A stretch of 62,084 nucleotides of DNA from Streptantibioticus silvisoli (lineage in GTDB: Bacteria; Actinomycetota; Actinomycetes; Streptomycetales; Streptomycetaceae): contig NZ_JAAGKO020000052.1 of assembly GCF_027947535.2 (NCBI RefSeq), positions 1-62,084 on the forward strand, in the 5' to 3' direction. The notes under the pieces were generated by a model. It worked only from the letters and a program-made list of their open reading frames with translations, ran no database searches and was not told where the DNA came from. The position numbers were made by a program, and so were the translations under genes. Positions 40,951 to 50,316 of this stretch are shown here, one piece after another (position 1 is the first letter of the stretch; each line of letters opens with the position of its first letter).

Positions 40951-41883
40951 TCAGGTGCGGGAGAAGCCGGCCCAGCCGTTCAGCACGAAGTCCTCGCCGC
41001 TGCGGCGGACTTCGGTCGCGCCGTGGCCGGGGAAGTGCGCGGGGACGACCAGGGCGTTGCTGTCCGCGGCCTGCCCGAGGACGCTGCGCCTGGTGGCGGC
41101 CGCCTGGGCGGGGTTGTCGCAGAAGCAGCTGTTGCAGTCGGGCCGCAGGATCTGCACCGGGCTGTGCAGGATGTCACCGACGAAGACGGCGCGGTCCGTT
41201 CGCGACGCGAGGTGGAGCACCGACGATCCGGGGGTGTGCCCCGGCGCGGCGCGGAGGACCAGGTTGCCGTCGACGCGGTACGTCCCGTCCCACAGCAGCG
41301 CCTGGCCGGCCTGGTGGATCGGGGCGATGCTGTCGTTGAACACCAACTCGCTTCCCTGCCACCGCGAGCGTTCGTGCTCGTCCCGGGGCGGGCGGCCCGG
41401 CCCCGGCCCCCGCGGGTCGAAGTAGAGGTTGTCCGCTCGGGGGACGAGGTAGGTGGCGTTGGGGAACGTCGGCACCCACTCACCGTCCCGCAGCCGGGTG
41501 TTCCAGCCGACGTGGTCGTAGTGGATATGGGTGTTGATGACGACGTCGACGTCCTCCGGCCGCACGCCGGCCGCGGCCAGCCGGTCGAGGAAGGTGGTGC
41601 GCAGTCCCGCGAACAGCGGCACCTGGGGGCGGTCGCGGTCGTTGCCGACGCCGGTGTCGACCAGGATGGTCCGTCCTTCGCTGCGCAGCACCCAGGTCTG
41701 GACGTTGGCCAGACAGGCGTCGTCCTCGGGGCGCCAGAAATCCGGCGCCAGCCATGAGCTGTTCGCGCGCCACAGGTCCGGATCGCTGTCGGGAACGACG
41801 AACCCGGCCGTGGAGATCGGACCGCCCCACTCCACGACCCTCGTGATCTCCACGTCTCCCAGCGAGATGCTGTCCGTACTCAT
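40951..41883 (-). CDS. metallo-beta-lactamase-fold hydrolase
   Basis: 310 residues. The metal-binding signature is INTHIHYDHVGW (HxHxDH), then APGHTPGSSVLHL, FVGDILHSPVQI (Asp) and VVPAHFPGHG (His). All ligands for a binuclear zinc site are present. It resembles the MBL-fold group that includes AHL-lactonase- and quorum-quenching-like proteins, but the substrate is not predictable. It is divergent from an AraC regulator (162-bp gap), which probably controls it. Confidence 0.92.
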   Translation of the reverse strand: MSTDSISLGDVEITRVVEWGGPISTAGFVVPDSDPDLWRANSSWLAPDFWRPEDDACLANVQTWVLRSEGRTILVDTGVGNDRDRPQVPLFAGLRTTFLDRLAAAGVRPEDVDVVINTHIHYDHVGWNTRLRDGEWVPTFPNATYLVPRADNLYFDPRGPGPGRPPRDEHERSRWQGSELVFNDSIAPIHQAGQALLWDGTYRVDGNLVLRAAPGHTPGSSVLHLASRTDRAVFVGDILHSPVQILRPDCNSCFCDNPAQAAATRRSVLGQAADSNALVVPAHFPGHGATEVRRSGEDFVLNGWAGFSRT

Positions 41884-42045
41884 GCTGTCGCCCTCAGGTG
41901 TTCGCGGTGTCGTGCCCGTCGTGCTGCGCGGCGGGCACGCTGGCTGTGATCAAGCGTACGAAGCACCACTGCGCATATGAATGCTTCTGAAGCGCAATCC
42001 CATGCTTGATCCGCTCACCCTGTTACGTGAACGTAGAATCCCGAT

Positions 42046-42972
42046 ATGGATGTGCTCAGCGACGCGATCGCCACGATGCGCACCGGTGTGCCGGTACTGA
42101 ACCGGGCCCGGCTGGGCCGGGGAGGGTGGCGGTTCGCGCCGTACGACGGCACGGGCTTCCACATCGTGCTCGACGGGCGCTGCTGGCTGCTGCCGGACAG
42201 CGGCGAGCCGGTGGCACTCGGCGTCGGTGACGTCGTACTCCTCGCCCGAGGTCAGGGCCACGCCCTGGCCTTCGGCGACACGGAGGCTCCCTCGCGCCGG
42301 CAGACCCTGTTGTTCGACGAGTGGAACAGCGAGCGGGTGCGGCGGGAACCGGCCGCGTCCGACGCGACGACCGCGGTGCTGTGCGGCAAGTACCGGCGCG
42401 ACGGCTCCCGCCCCCATCCACTCCTGCGGGAGCTGCCGGAGGTGCTCCGCGTGCCCTCCGGGATGGGCCGGCACGTCGAACTGCGGTGCGCGGTCGACCT
42501 CTTGGCCCGGGAGGCCGGCGCTCCCCGCACCGGAGGGCAGTCGCTCGTGGCGAGCCTGCTGGACGTCGTCTTCGTCTACCTCCTGCGTGCCTGGCTCGAC
42601 GACTGCCCCGCCGTCGCGGCCGGGGCCGGCTGGCGACGTGCGTTGACCGACCCGGTGTGCACCGTGGCGCTGGACGCCATGCACGGTGACCCGGCCTTCC
42701 CGTGGACGCTGGAAGGGCTGAGCCGCCTCGCCGGGGTCTCGCGCGCCACGCTGTCGCGACGGTTCACCGCGCTCGCCGGGCAGTCCCCCATGGCGTACCT
42801 GACGTGGTGGCGCATGGCGACCGCGGCACGCCTGCTGAACGCGTCGGACGCCCCGCTCACCGAGATCGCCTCCCGGGCGGGGTACGGCTCGGCCTTCGCC
42901 TTCTCCCACGCCTTCAAGCGGGAGTTCGGCCAGGCACCGAACCGGTATCGCCGGGAGGCACGGTCTGGTTGA
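42046..42972 (+). CDS. AraC-family transcriptional regulator
   Basis: 308 residues. The N-terminal cupin sensor (GTGFHIVLDGRCWLLPDSGEPVALGVGDVVLLARGQGHALAFGD) belongs to the AraC-binding Cupin_6 type. The C-terminal double HTH is WTLEGLSRLAGVSRATLSRRFTALAGQSPMAYLTWWRMATAARLLNASDAPLTEIASRAGYGSAFAFSHAFKREFGQAPNRYRR. It is divergent from the metallo-hydrolase and likely regulates it in response to a small ligand. Confidence 0.94.
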   Translation: MDVLSDAIATMRTGVPVLNRARLGRGGWRFAPYDGTGFHIVLDGRCWLLPDSGEPVALGVGDVVLLARGQGHALAFGDTEAPSRRQTLLFDEWNSERVRREPAASDATTAVLCGKYRRDGSRPHPLLRELPEVLRVPSGMGRHVELRCAVDLLAREAGAPRTGGQSLVASLLDVVFVYLLRAWLDDCPAVAAGAGWRRALTDPVCTVALDAMHGDPAFPWTLEGLSRLAGVSRATLSRRFTALAGQSPMAYLTWWRMATAARLLNASDAPLTEIASRAGYGSAFAFSHAFKREFGQAPNRYRREARSG

Positions 42973-43341
42973 CGGTTCGTCAGGGTGGTGCCGTCGGGGG
43001 GTGAATTCCGGTTGCGGCGGCGGGAGTTGTCGGGGTCGGATGTGGTGTGGGGAGGCCGTGGTGTGTCGGCAAGCGCCGTCGCCCCGCTGCTGGTCAGGGG
43101 GCCGGTGTCTTCTTCGGCGGGGCCGGTGACTGCATATTCGCGCAGCGCCCGCAGGCTGTTGATCACGATCCGCTGCCAGGTGTGTACACCATGCGCATGG
43201 CCGACTGTTGGCTTGGGCAGGCCCGCGAAGTCAACTCATAAGATCATGTTTAAAGCTTGGTAGTACCCCGCTGTACGCTTCGCCCACGGCTGAAGAGCTG
43301 ACGATGCTTTGGGTAAAGCTCATGGGACGGGTGGATTCGCA
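42973..43341. other. intergenic region before the APC transporter
   Basis: No gene is recognised. An AT-rich stretch at 43235-43275 (ATCATGTTTAAAGCTTGGTAG) is the best candidate for the transporter promoter. Confidence 0.45.
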
Positions 43342-45123
43342 GTGGGGGAACGGCGGCTCGTGACCGGCGAGCGAGCACGGGGCAGGGACAGGGGCACGGA
43401 CCCGGCGGATCGGTGGCGCCTGTCGGTCTTTCACCTCGTCGGTCTGGCGGCGGGCGGCGTGCTCGGCTCCGGCTGGGTCACCAGTGCCTCGAAGGTCGAG
43501 GGGGCAGCCGGTACGAAGTCGTGGCTGGTCTGGCTCGTGGGCGGTCTGCTGATGTTCGTCATCGCGTGGGTCATGGTCGAGCTCGCCCAGGACGCTCCCA
43601 AGACGGGCGGTCTGATCTTTCTCCCTCTGCAGACCAGCGGCCCGTTGGTGGCCACGGTCGTCGCCGCCGGCCTGTGGATCTTCTACCTCATCAACCTCGT
43701 CGCCGAGGCGGTCATGATGGCGCACGACTTGTCCTGGTGGAAAGGGGCGCACGTCACTAACGGAACCTCGTTGACGACTCCTGGCTGGCTGCTCGTCCTG
43801 GCAGGCATGGTCGTCATCTACGCGCTGAACCTGCTCCTCCCGCGGATCTTCTTCCGCGTCAACTCCTGGATCACGGTACTGAAGATTGTCATCATCGTCA
43901 TCACCGTGCTTCTGCTGGCCGAGCAAGGTCACCACTCGATATCCAGCGGGCTGACCGAGCACGGCTGGATCTCGGCGCTGACCTCAGTGGTCGGCAGCGG
44001 TGTGATCTACACCTACGTGGGTTTTCAGGGTCCGCTGGACTTCGCCGGGAACGTTCAGCGGACCGCGGGGCGCTGGCGCCACGGCGCACGACGGCCGGCG
44101 GTTGGTGACGATCCGGTCCGGGAACGCGCACGGGAGGTCAGCCGGTTGAGGTGGGCGGTGCTGGGAACCCTCGTCGGCTCCGTGCTGCTGTATGAGGCAC
44201 TGCAGTTCGCCTATCAGCACAATGTTATCGGGACGGGCAGCAACAACGGCATGCCCACCATCGCCGACGTCGTCCAGGATCACCAGGCCGGGGTTCTGAG
44301 AGTGGTGTTCCACGTCGCCGGTGTGCTGGCCCCCCTGGGCGCAGGGCTGGTCTTCGCTCACGCGCTGACCCGGGAGGTCGCCGCGCTGGGCCGGGCCCAC
44401 CTCACCCACCGCGGGTTGCAGACCGCCCGCCGGACGACGATGGGCCGGCACCACGGGATCTACTGGCTGGTGCTGCTGGTGAACCTGTGCATCGGGGTGG
44501 TCATCCTGTGCCTGGAGCGGGGCAACATAAGTAACCTGATGGCCGTCACGGGGGTGCTGGCCCTGATCGTCTACGCCATGCCGGCCGTGGTGCTGGTGGC
44601 TCAGCGGAATCGGCTCGTGACCCGCTCCAAGCGGCGGCGCGTCGTGCAGTGTGTGCTGGCCCGAGTGAGCTTCGCCCTGATCGCGCTGGTCCTGTACCTG
44701 ACGGGCTGGCCGGACGTGTGGCGGGGCATGGTCGCTCTCGCGGTCGGCTGCGTGCTGCTCCTGGGCCTCCCGCTGGTGTCCTTGCGCTGGCCGGGGTTCG
44801 GACGGTTCTACGACGCGAAGGCCCACGCGCTGTTGTTCCGGCGCTGGCGGCACGACGCCGCGGCCAAGGCGGCGCTGATACTTCTCGGGTACCTCGCGGC
44901 GCTGACCCTCCTGACGCTGTGGGGCAATGCCGCTCCCAGCACCCTCAGCACGCCGGGCAAGCAATCGAATCCTTCTTACCACACGAAGACCAAGGTCCTC
45001 GGCGGTGCGACCGTCGTCGTCGCGATGGTCGCCTTCCAGGCGCTGGTCGTCACTTCGCAGCAGTTCCTCACGGCGGCTGACGGATCGCGGCGGCTTCCGG
45101 CGCCGGCTACCGCAGCAGTCTGA
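43342..45123 (+). CDS. APC-superfamily amino acid permease
   Basis: 593 residues if started at GTG 43342 (TTG 43309 is an alternative). It begins ADRWRLSVFHLVGLAAGGVLGSGWVTSAS, the G[VI]LGSGW unwound helix 1 of APC transporters, and has about 12 hydrophobic helices to residue 580. The extra C-terminal helices and a charged loop after helix 6 (RTAGRWRHGARRPAVGDDPVRERAREV) are in keeping with the larger actinobacterial members. It takes up an amino acid or polyamine by cation symport, by family. Its 3' end overlaps the convergent gene by 17 bp. Confidence 0.92.
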   Translation: MGERRLVTGERARGRDRGTDPADRWRLSVFHLVGLAAGGVLGSGWVTSASKVEGAAGTKSWLVWLVGGLLMFVIAWVMVELAQDAPKTGGLIFLPLQTSGPLVATVVAAGLWIFYLINLVAEAVMMAHDLSWWKGAHVTNGTSLTTPGWLLVLAGMVVIYALNLLLPRIFFRVNSWITVLKIVIIVITVLLLAEQGHHSISSGLTEHGWISALTSVVGSGVIYTYVGFQGPLDFAGNVQRTAGRWRHGARRPAVGDDPVRERAREVSRLRWAVLGTLVGSVLLYEALQFAYQHNVIGTGSNNGMPTIADVVQDHQAGVLRVVFHVAGVLAPLGAGLVFAHALTREVAALGRAHLTHRGLQTARRTTMGRHHGIYWLVLLVNLCIGVVILCLERGNISNLMAVTGVLALIVYAMPAVVLVAQRNRLVTRSKRRRVVQCVLARVSFALIALVLYLTGWPDVWRGMVALAVGCVLLLGLPLVSLRWPGFGRFYDAKAHALLFRRWRHDAAAKAALILLGYLAALTLLTLWGNAAPSTLSTPGKQSNPSYHTKTKVLGGATVVVAMVAFQALVVTSQQFLTAADGSRRLPAPATAAV

Positions 45124-46843
45124 CGAAGTCGGCCACCCGGCCGTGGAAGTCCGGCCCCTGGAGCGCGGTCACCGCGGCGCCGCGGTGACCGGCGTCGGAC
45201 CAGCGCCCGAGGGTGTTCGTCAGCAGGTTCTCCAGTTCGGTCCCGGGAAAACCGTGTTCCGTCAGGCACCGGACGATGACGCGCATGTCCTCGGGGGTCA
45301 TGCGCTGCTCGTCCTCCATGCACCGTTCGAGAAGGTCGGCGGCGTCGCCCACCAGGCCCGCCTCGTTCAGTCGCGCCGCGGTCCGCGCTATGACGCCGGC
45401 TGATTCACCCCGGTGCCACTGGGCGTCGTCCGGATCGGCGAGCTGTTTGCAGGCGAGGAAGACCGCGGTCCTCGGATCGGTGTCGTGCGTGTCGCGCAGT
45501 GCCTGGATGTACTGGGCGAACTGTTCGGGTTCGACCGAGCGCCGGAGCATTTCGTCGGCGAGAATCGTGGCGATCTTCTGCTCGGCGCTCCTGCGGCGGC
45601 GCGGATGCGTGATCCTGCGCAGCAGTTGGACCATCTCGTCCCCGGACCGGCCCTTGACGTGCACGGCCGCCACCTCCCACAGCTGTTGCCGGCACTCGTC
45701 GGTGACGCTGGTCCGGTCGAGATGACTGTCGAAGAGCACCAGTTCCGTAAGGGAGCGCGGCCCTCGGTCCGGCTTGTTCCCCCGGGCCGCGATGTCGGCG
45801 AGGAACAGCTGGGTCGAGCCCTTCAGCAAGGGTGCGTCGTGCCACCTCTTGACGAGGCCGGCCAGCTTGTGGGGGTCTTCGATCGACGCGGCGCACCTTC
45901 GCAGTTCGCCGCACGCGTCGGACCCGTTGGAGGCCAGCAGGCGGCAGATGGCGATGATGTCGTCGGACTCCAGCCTCTCGCTGACGTACTCGACGATCTC
46001 GCCTTTCCTGCCCTCTCCCGCCTGGTCACTGTGGAGTACCCCGGCGATGATCCGGCGGAGGAACTCGAAATCCTCGTGGCGGTTCAGCTGATGGGCGACC
46101 CAGTCCGCCAGGAGTGACTCGGAGGGGCTGATCGTGCGGAGGGCCTGGGCGAACTCGACCGCGTCGGCGTCGTCCGGCAGTCCGCCGTTCGCTTTCAGGT
46201 CGAAGTGTCGCAGCGTCTCGCGCATGACGGCGTCGGCCTCCGCGGGACATCCCAGGAAGAGCAGCGCGACGTACAGCCGCGCCCGGTCGAGTTGGGTGCG
46301 ACCCGAGTCCGGCGAAGTGAACCGCTGGATCGTCCAGTCGACCACCTGCTGCGCTTCGGTGTCCGCGCTGCCGTGTCTCCCGGAGTTCTTGCAGGCCTGA
46401 AGGAATTCGGCGATGTCCAATGCGGGACGCTGGCCTGCGACATCGTGCACGACGTTCCGCACGAGTGTCGCCGTTCCGTCACCGTCGTCCCGCGCTTCTC
46501 CCCCGGCGGTTCCGCGGTCGGTCTTCAACTGTTCGATGACGAGTTCTGCCGCTTCCTGGGGAGTGCGGCGCAGCGCGGCCGTGGCGATGGCTTGGAAGGT
46601 GTCGTCGGAGTTCTTGAAACAGGCTGCGAACGCCACGAGTTCACCGACCGGTCGGCTGATGGCGAACTCGCGCATGGCGAACATGGACATGGCGGGCATC
46701 GGGGCTGCTCCGGCCGTTCCCTCCCGCATCCCCTTCAGGGTGTCGTTGAAGAACGAGACGTCGACCGTGGAGACCCATGCGAGGCTCTCGCGGCTCCACG
46801 GCCCCTCGACGGCCTCGCTTTCGGCGGGCTGTTCGTCGCTCAT
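45107..46843 (-). CDS. large helical-repeat protein, third gene of the EACC1-caspase operon
   Basis: 578 residues, almost wholly predicted helical. Repeated blocks such as RPVGELVAFAACFKNSDDTFQAIATAALRRTPQEAAELVIEQL, LDIAEFLQACKNSG and PEQFAQYIQALRDTHD suggest an alpha-superhelix of degenerate TPR-like units. No P-loop, protease or nuclease motif is visible. Its ATG (46843) overlaps the caspase stop by ATGA, so the two are translationally coupled. It may sense the trigger, scaffold the caspase or be its substrate; this is inference. It ends 17 bp inside the 3' end of the convergent APC gene. Confidence 0.75.
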   Translation of the reverse strand: MSDEQPAESEAVEGPWSRESLAWVSTVDVSFFNDTLKGMREGTAGAAPMPAMSMFAMREFAISRPVGELVAFAACFKNSDDTFQAIATAALRRTPQEAAELVIEQLKTDRGTAGGEARDDGDGTATLVRNVVHDVAGQRPALDIAEFLQACKNSGRHGSADTEAQQVVDWTIQRFTSPDSGRTQLDRARLYVALLFLGCPAEADAVMRETLRHFDLKANGGLPDDADAVEFAQALRTISPSESLLADWVAHQLNRHEDFEFLRRIIAGVLHSDQAGEGRKGEIVEYVSERLESDDIIAICRLLASNGSDACGELRRCAASIEDPHKLAGLVKRWHDAPLLKGSTQLFLADIAARGNKPDRGPRSLTELVLFDSHLDRTSVTDECRQQLWEVAAVHVKGRSGDEMVQLLRRITHPRRRRSAEQKIATILADEMLRRSVEPEQFAQYIQALRDTHDTDPRTAVFLACKQLADPDDAQWHRGESAGVIARTAARLNEAGLVGDAADLLERCMEDEQRMTPEDMRVIVRCLTEHGFPGTELENLLTNTLGRWSDAGHRGAAVTALQGPDFHGRVADFVRLLR

Positions 46844-47889
46844 ACCGGCCGTCCCCGGCGATGCGCCGCTCGGCTCAGGAAGCGCACGAAAGTCTCGGAG
46901 TTGCGGTAGGTCCTGCTGGCCTCCGCCTCGACAAGCCGGGCCAGTTCCGAGCATTCCGGGTCCCGCCTGGCCCGCAGGAGGGCGACGACGTCGCCGGCCA
47001 TCCCCTCGTCCCGCAGCAACTCCGGCAATCTGGTGGCCCGGCCGAACTTGAGGGCGTCGATCCATGCGGCGGGACCCTGCGGGGCGACATCCTCGATGCG
47101 ACGGCCGTGTTCCATGCGATTGGGGAAGATCGGGATGTTCTCGTTGGCGTCGTTGAGCACCATCTTCGGCATGGGGTGATCCGTTCGACAGGTCTTCATG
47201 CTGTGCTTGACCGCCTCACGCAGCTGGCCGATGGTGAAGTGCTCCACGTTGGCCGTCGTTCCGGTTTGCAACAGGTGCAACAGGTGCCCGCTGAACGGGG
47301 TGCAGGCCGAGAAGGCCGGAGGGAGCGCGGCGCATCCGTCGGCCGGTGCGAAGTGCCCGGAGCCGCCGCCCTTGAGGGCGGCGAAGACGCAGGTGCCGCT
47401 CTGCGGTTCGCCGAGAACCTCCAGCCGCGCCGCGCTGTCCTCGACGCCACCGCCGAGCGCCGGCAGGAGGTCGGAGTAGCAGCAGTCGGCGATCAGCACC
47501 TTCAGCCCCGCGCCCGCCTTGCGCATGACGTGGTAGAAGTACGAACTCGACAGCCACTTCCAGGGTTTGCTCGCCTCCGAGGTGCCGACGGCGAAATGCA
47601 CTTCCTTGGTCGGCAGGTCCTTCCAGTGCATCCCGTGGCCGACGTAGACCACCATGAGGCGGTCCTTGGGCCCGGTCCCGGCGGCTGCCTGCTCCAGGGC
47701 GTCCATCACTGCGTTGGTGGTGGCGACCTCCTCGCCGGACAGCACCCGGCAGCCGTCCGGCCCCAAGGAGGAGTCCTGCCGGAGGACCGCACCGTACTGG
47801 AGCGCGCTGGCGGTGATCGTCGGATGGCTGTCCAGTTCCGAGCCGGGACCGTAGTCACCCACCCCGATGACGAGCGTCCGGTTGGCCAC
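46840..47889 (-). CDS. caspase-like (peptidase C14) protein
   Basis: 349 residues from GTG 47889, one base after the stop of the preceding gene. MANRTLVIGVGDY, RLMVVYVGHGMHW (catalytic His85) and LKVLIADCCYSD (catalytic Cys137) form the caspase/metacaspase fold of family C14, covering residues 1-240. ALHFAVGTS-like strands lie between. The last 100 residues (WIDALKFGRATRLPELLRDEGMAGDVVALLRARRDPECSELARLVEAEASRTYRNSETFVRFLSR) are a helical tail. In bacteria such proteases act as effectors in multi-gene conflict systems. Both catalytic residues are present, so it should be active when triggered. Confidence 0.9.
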   Translation of the reverse strand: MANRTLVIGVGDYGPGSELDSHPTITASALQYGAVLRQDSSLGPDGCRVLSGEEVATTNAVMDALEQAAAGTGPKDRLMVVYVGHGMHWKDLPTKEVHFAVGTSEASKPWKWLSSSYFYHVMRKAGAGLKVLIADCCYSDLLPALGGGVEDSAARLEVLGEPQSGTCVFAALKGGGSGHFAPADGCAALPPAFSACTPFSGHLLHLLQTGTTANVEHFTIGQLREAVKHSMKTCRTDHPMPKMVLNDANENIPIFPNRMEHGRRIEDVAPQGPAAWIDALKFGRATRLPELLRDEGMAGDVVALLRARRDPECSELARLVEAEASRTYRNSETFVRFLSRAAHRRGRPV

Positions 47890-47890
47890 T

Positions 47891-48229
47891 TCAGCCCTCT
47901 GCGGGGCCGTCGCTCGCCGTGGTCTCCCCGAGTTCGGGCACCGGCTCCATCTCGACCGACACCTCCGGGGGCTCCAGGTACTCGGAGGTGAAGCGCCGGA
48001 GCACCTCCTTCACCTTCTCGAACGCGTACTCCGCGACCAGCTCGCCCGTTTTGCCGACGATCGTGGCCAGGAAAAGGTCCTCGAGCGTGCCGAGCACCGG
48101 TGCCCGTTCACCCTCGGGCTGCTCCCGGATCCAGGTCAGGCCGGTCTCCGCGGTGAGTGCTTTGTACAGGCGGTCCGGATCGTCCAGGCTGTTCAACCCG
48201 CTGACCCGCACCGAAATCTTCTTGACCAT
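47891..48229 (-). CDS. EACC1-like effector-associated constant component
   Basis: 112 residues from ATG 48229, with AGGGG upstream. VKKISVRVSGLNSLDDPDRLYKALTAETGLTWIREQPEGERAPVLGTLEDLFLATIVGKTGELVAEYAFEKVKEVLRRFTSEYLEPPEVSVEME. The layout is an initial beta-strand, an L-x-x-L-x-x-W helix, a P-x-x-G-x-x-x-D turn and a long helix ending in a strand. It matches the EACC1 domain described as the constant partner of variable effectors (caspases, trypsins) in actinobacterial conflict systems. It is first gene of the operon. The assignment is by pattern only. Confidence 0.75.
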   Translation of the reverse strand: MVKKISVRVSGLNSLDDPDRLYKALTAETGLTWIREQPEGERAPVLGTLEDLFLATIVGKTGELVAEYAFEKVKEVLRRFTSEYLEPPEVSVEMEPVPELGETTASDGPAEG

Positions 48230-48615
48230 GCCCGCGCCCCTGTCGAGGAATGCCTCTGTACCGCGACCAGCGTACCGACTGCCCGTGGGTCCTCACGCCG
48301 AGCGGTGCCCCAACTGCGTTGACATCAAGGGGAGTTAAGGCTGATCGGTGTTCCCATCCAGGTGTGGGAACGCGTCCCGGCCGGCACCGCGCCGGTCGGT
48401 CCGGCGGGCTCGCGGGGCGTCGTTCACCGGTTCGCGCGCGGCGGGCGACGGGAGCCGGGGCTTGCCACGGACCGGGGTGCCTGGTGCCGCCGGGGGAGAA
48501 AGCGGAACGCCCGGACCGGGGACCGGGGACCGCCCCGACCGGGTCGCAGCCGTCGGGGCAACACCCCCCTCACCCACGCCGGCCCGGTCGTCGTCGCGAC
48601 GGTGAACGGCGGGGC

Positions 48616-50316
48616 CTACGCGCCGATCGCACGGTTCAGCCGGTGCCGGATCGGTTCCACTTCGCCGGTGTCCGCGGGGAACGTCGCGGTCAGGTCCGCC
48701 AGGGCGGTCAGGGTGTCCGTGATCCGGTACTTGCCGGGGTTCGCTGCCAGCAGGAGTTCCGTTTGGTCCATGGCCGCCGGCCAGTCGCGCAGCGCGCACA
48801 GGACGGCCAGCAGGCTCGCTCTGCCGTCGATGGTGTCGGTGCCTTCTCCGGCCACCTTGTCTGTCAGGATTCGCTCCGCCGTACGCCACTGTTCGCAGCT
48901 CTCGTCGGACTTCGTCAACCGCAGAACGATTCCGTATTCGTAGCGGGATGCGGCGTCGTCGGGCTTGAGTCGGGTGGCGTGCCGCAAGTCTGTGAGGGCT
49001 TCGTCGTAGCGGCCGAGCAGTCGGCAGGTCCGTCCGCGGCCGGTGATCGTCCAGGTGTTCTTCGGGTCGAGTCGGGCGGCGCGCTGGAAATCGGTGAGGG
49101 CTTCGTCGTAGCGCCCCAGCAGCCGGTAGGTCTCTGCGCGGCTGGTGATGGCCCAGGTGTAGTTGGGGTCGAGCTGGATGACGTGGTTGAGATCGGTGAG
49201 CGCTTCGCCGTAGCGGCCCATGGCCCGGAAGGTCTCCGCCCGATTGGCGATGGCCCAGGTGTAGTCGGGGTTGAAGTGGATGACCTGGTTGAGGTCGGTG
49301 AGGGCCTCGTCGTACTGGCCCAGCAGCCGGTAGGTCTCTCCGCGGTTGGCTATGGTCCAGGTGTGGTTGGGGTCGAGTTGGATGGCGCGCTGGAATTCGG
49401 TGAGAGCTTCGTCGTAGCTGCCCATGGCCCGGTAGGTATCTCCGTGGTCGGCGACAGCCCAGCGGCTGTCGGGATCGAGTCGAAAGTGCGTTGGGTGACT
49501 CGATGGGAAGGGGTGAGGGTGTTGTCGTGGTGACCCGTGACTCGTGGCCCGGAAGACTTATCCGCGGCCGGTGACGGGCCAGGTGTGTTGGGGGGCGGGT
49601 GGGATGGCCTTCGGGAAAACGTCGGGGGTTTCGTCGTGCCGGCCGGTGACAAGGTGCACCCATCCGCGGCCCGATAAGGCGCGAGTGAGGTTCGGACCCG
49701 GGCTCAGGGCCGGGTTGCGGCCGGTGAGGACGGTTTCGCAGCGGCCGTGAGCGCGATGTCCGCGCCCGCGGCCACCACGGCCGAGGATCGTCGCCGGGGT
49801 GGTGATACCGGGGATGGTGAGCAGCAGGGGCAGGGCCGCAGTGGGTTCGGTGGTGTCCTCCCCGAGGCTTGCCCGGAGTCCGCGGGTGAGGTCGGCGAGG
49901 ATACCGGAATCGGCGACACCGACGCCCCCGGTGGGTATCGGCGCCCGATGACGCAGGGTGGGGTCGTCCTGGCCGCACGCCCGGACGCTCTCGTTGACCG
50001 CGTGGGAAAGGGCCGGCACCGGGTCGGTGCACAGCCGGTGGCATGTCTCGCGGAGCCGGTGCTCCTGCCTGACGGTGTCCTGCCCGGCGACGTCCGGCCC
50101 GACGGCGTCCGCGCCGAAAGCGGCTGGTCGCAGGCCATGGCGGGCTTCGTGGGTCTGGCACCGCCGTCCGATTGCTCCTGCCGGGCGGGTGCGGTTCCGG
50201 CTCCGCCGGAGTGGGGAGCGGGCACACCGGGGGAGGGGCGTCGCGTCGCGTACGGCGGGGCGGCAACGGCGGTACGTGGTCCAGGAGTTGGGGCACGGTG
50301 ACTTCTGCGGCCACTG
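48616..50316 (-). pseudogene. decayed TPR-repeat protein gene
   Basis: The 3' part (49425 to 48616; in-frame TPR text begins near 49500) is intact. It has at least five 34-residue TPR units of the form YRLLGRYDEALTDLNQVIxLxPDYTWAIANRAET, then a C-terminal domain ending HRLNRAIGA. Farther up, other frames give pieces of the same protein: MAAEVTVPQLLDHVPPLPP at 50316, CHRLCTDPVPALSHAVNESVRACGQDDPTLRHRAPIPTGGVGVADSGILADLTRGLRASLGEDTTEPT, and a broken TPR ALSGRGWVHLVTGRHDETPDVF. Several frameshifts separate them, so the full gene is dead. The truncated TPR part alone could still be made. Confidence 0.6.
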
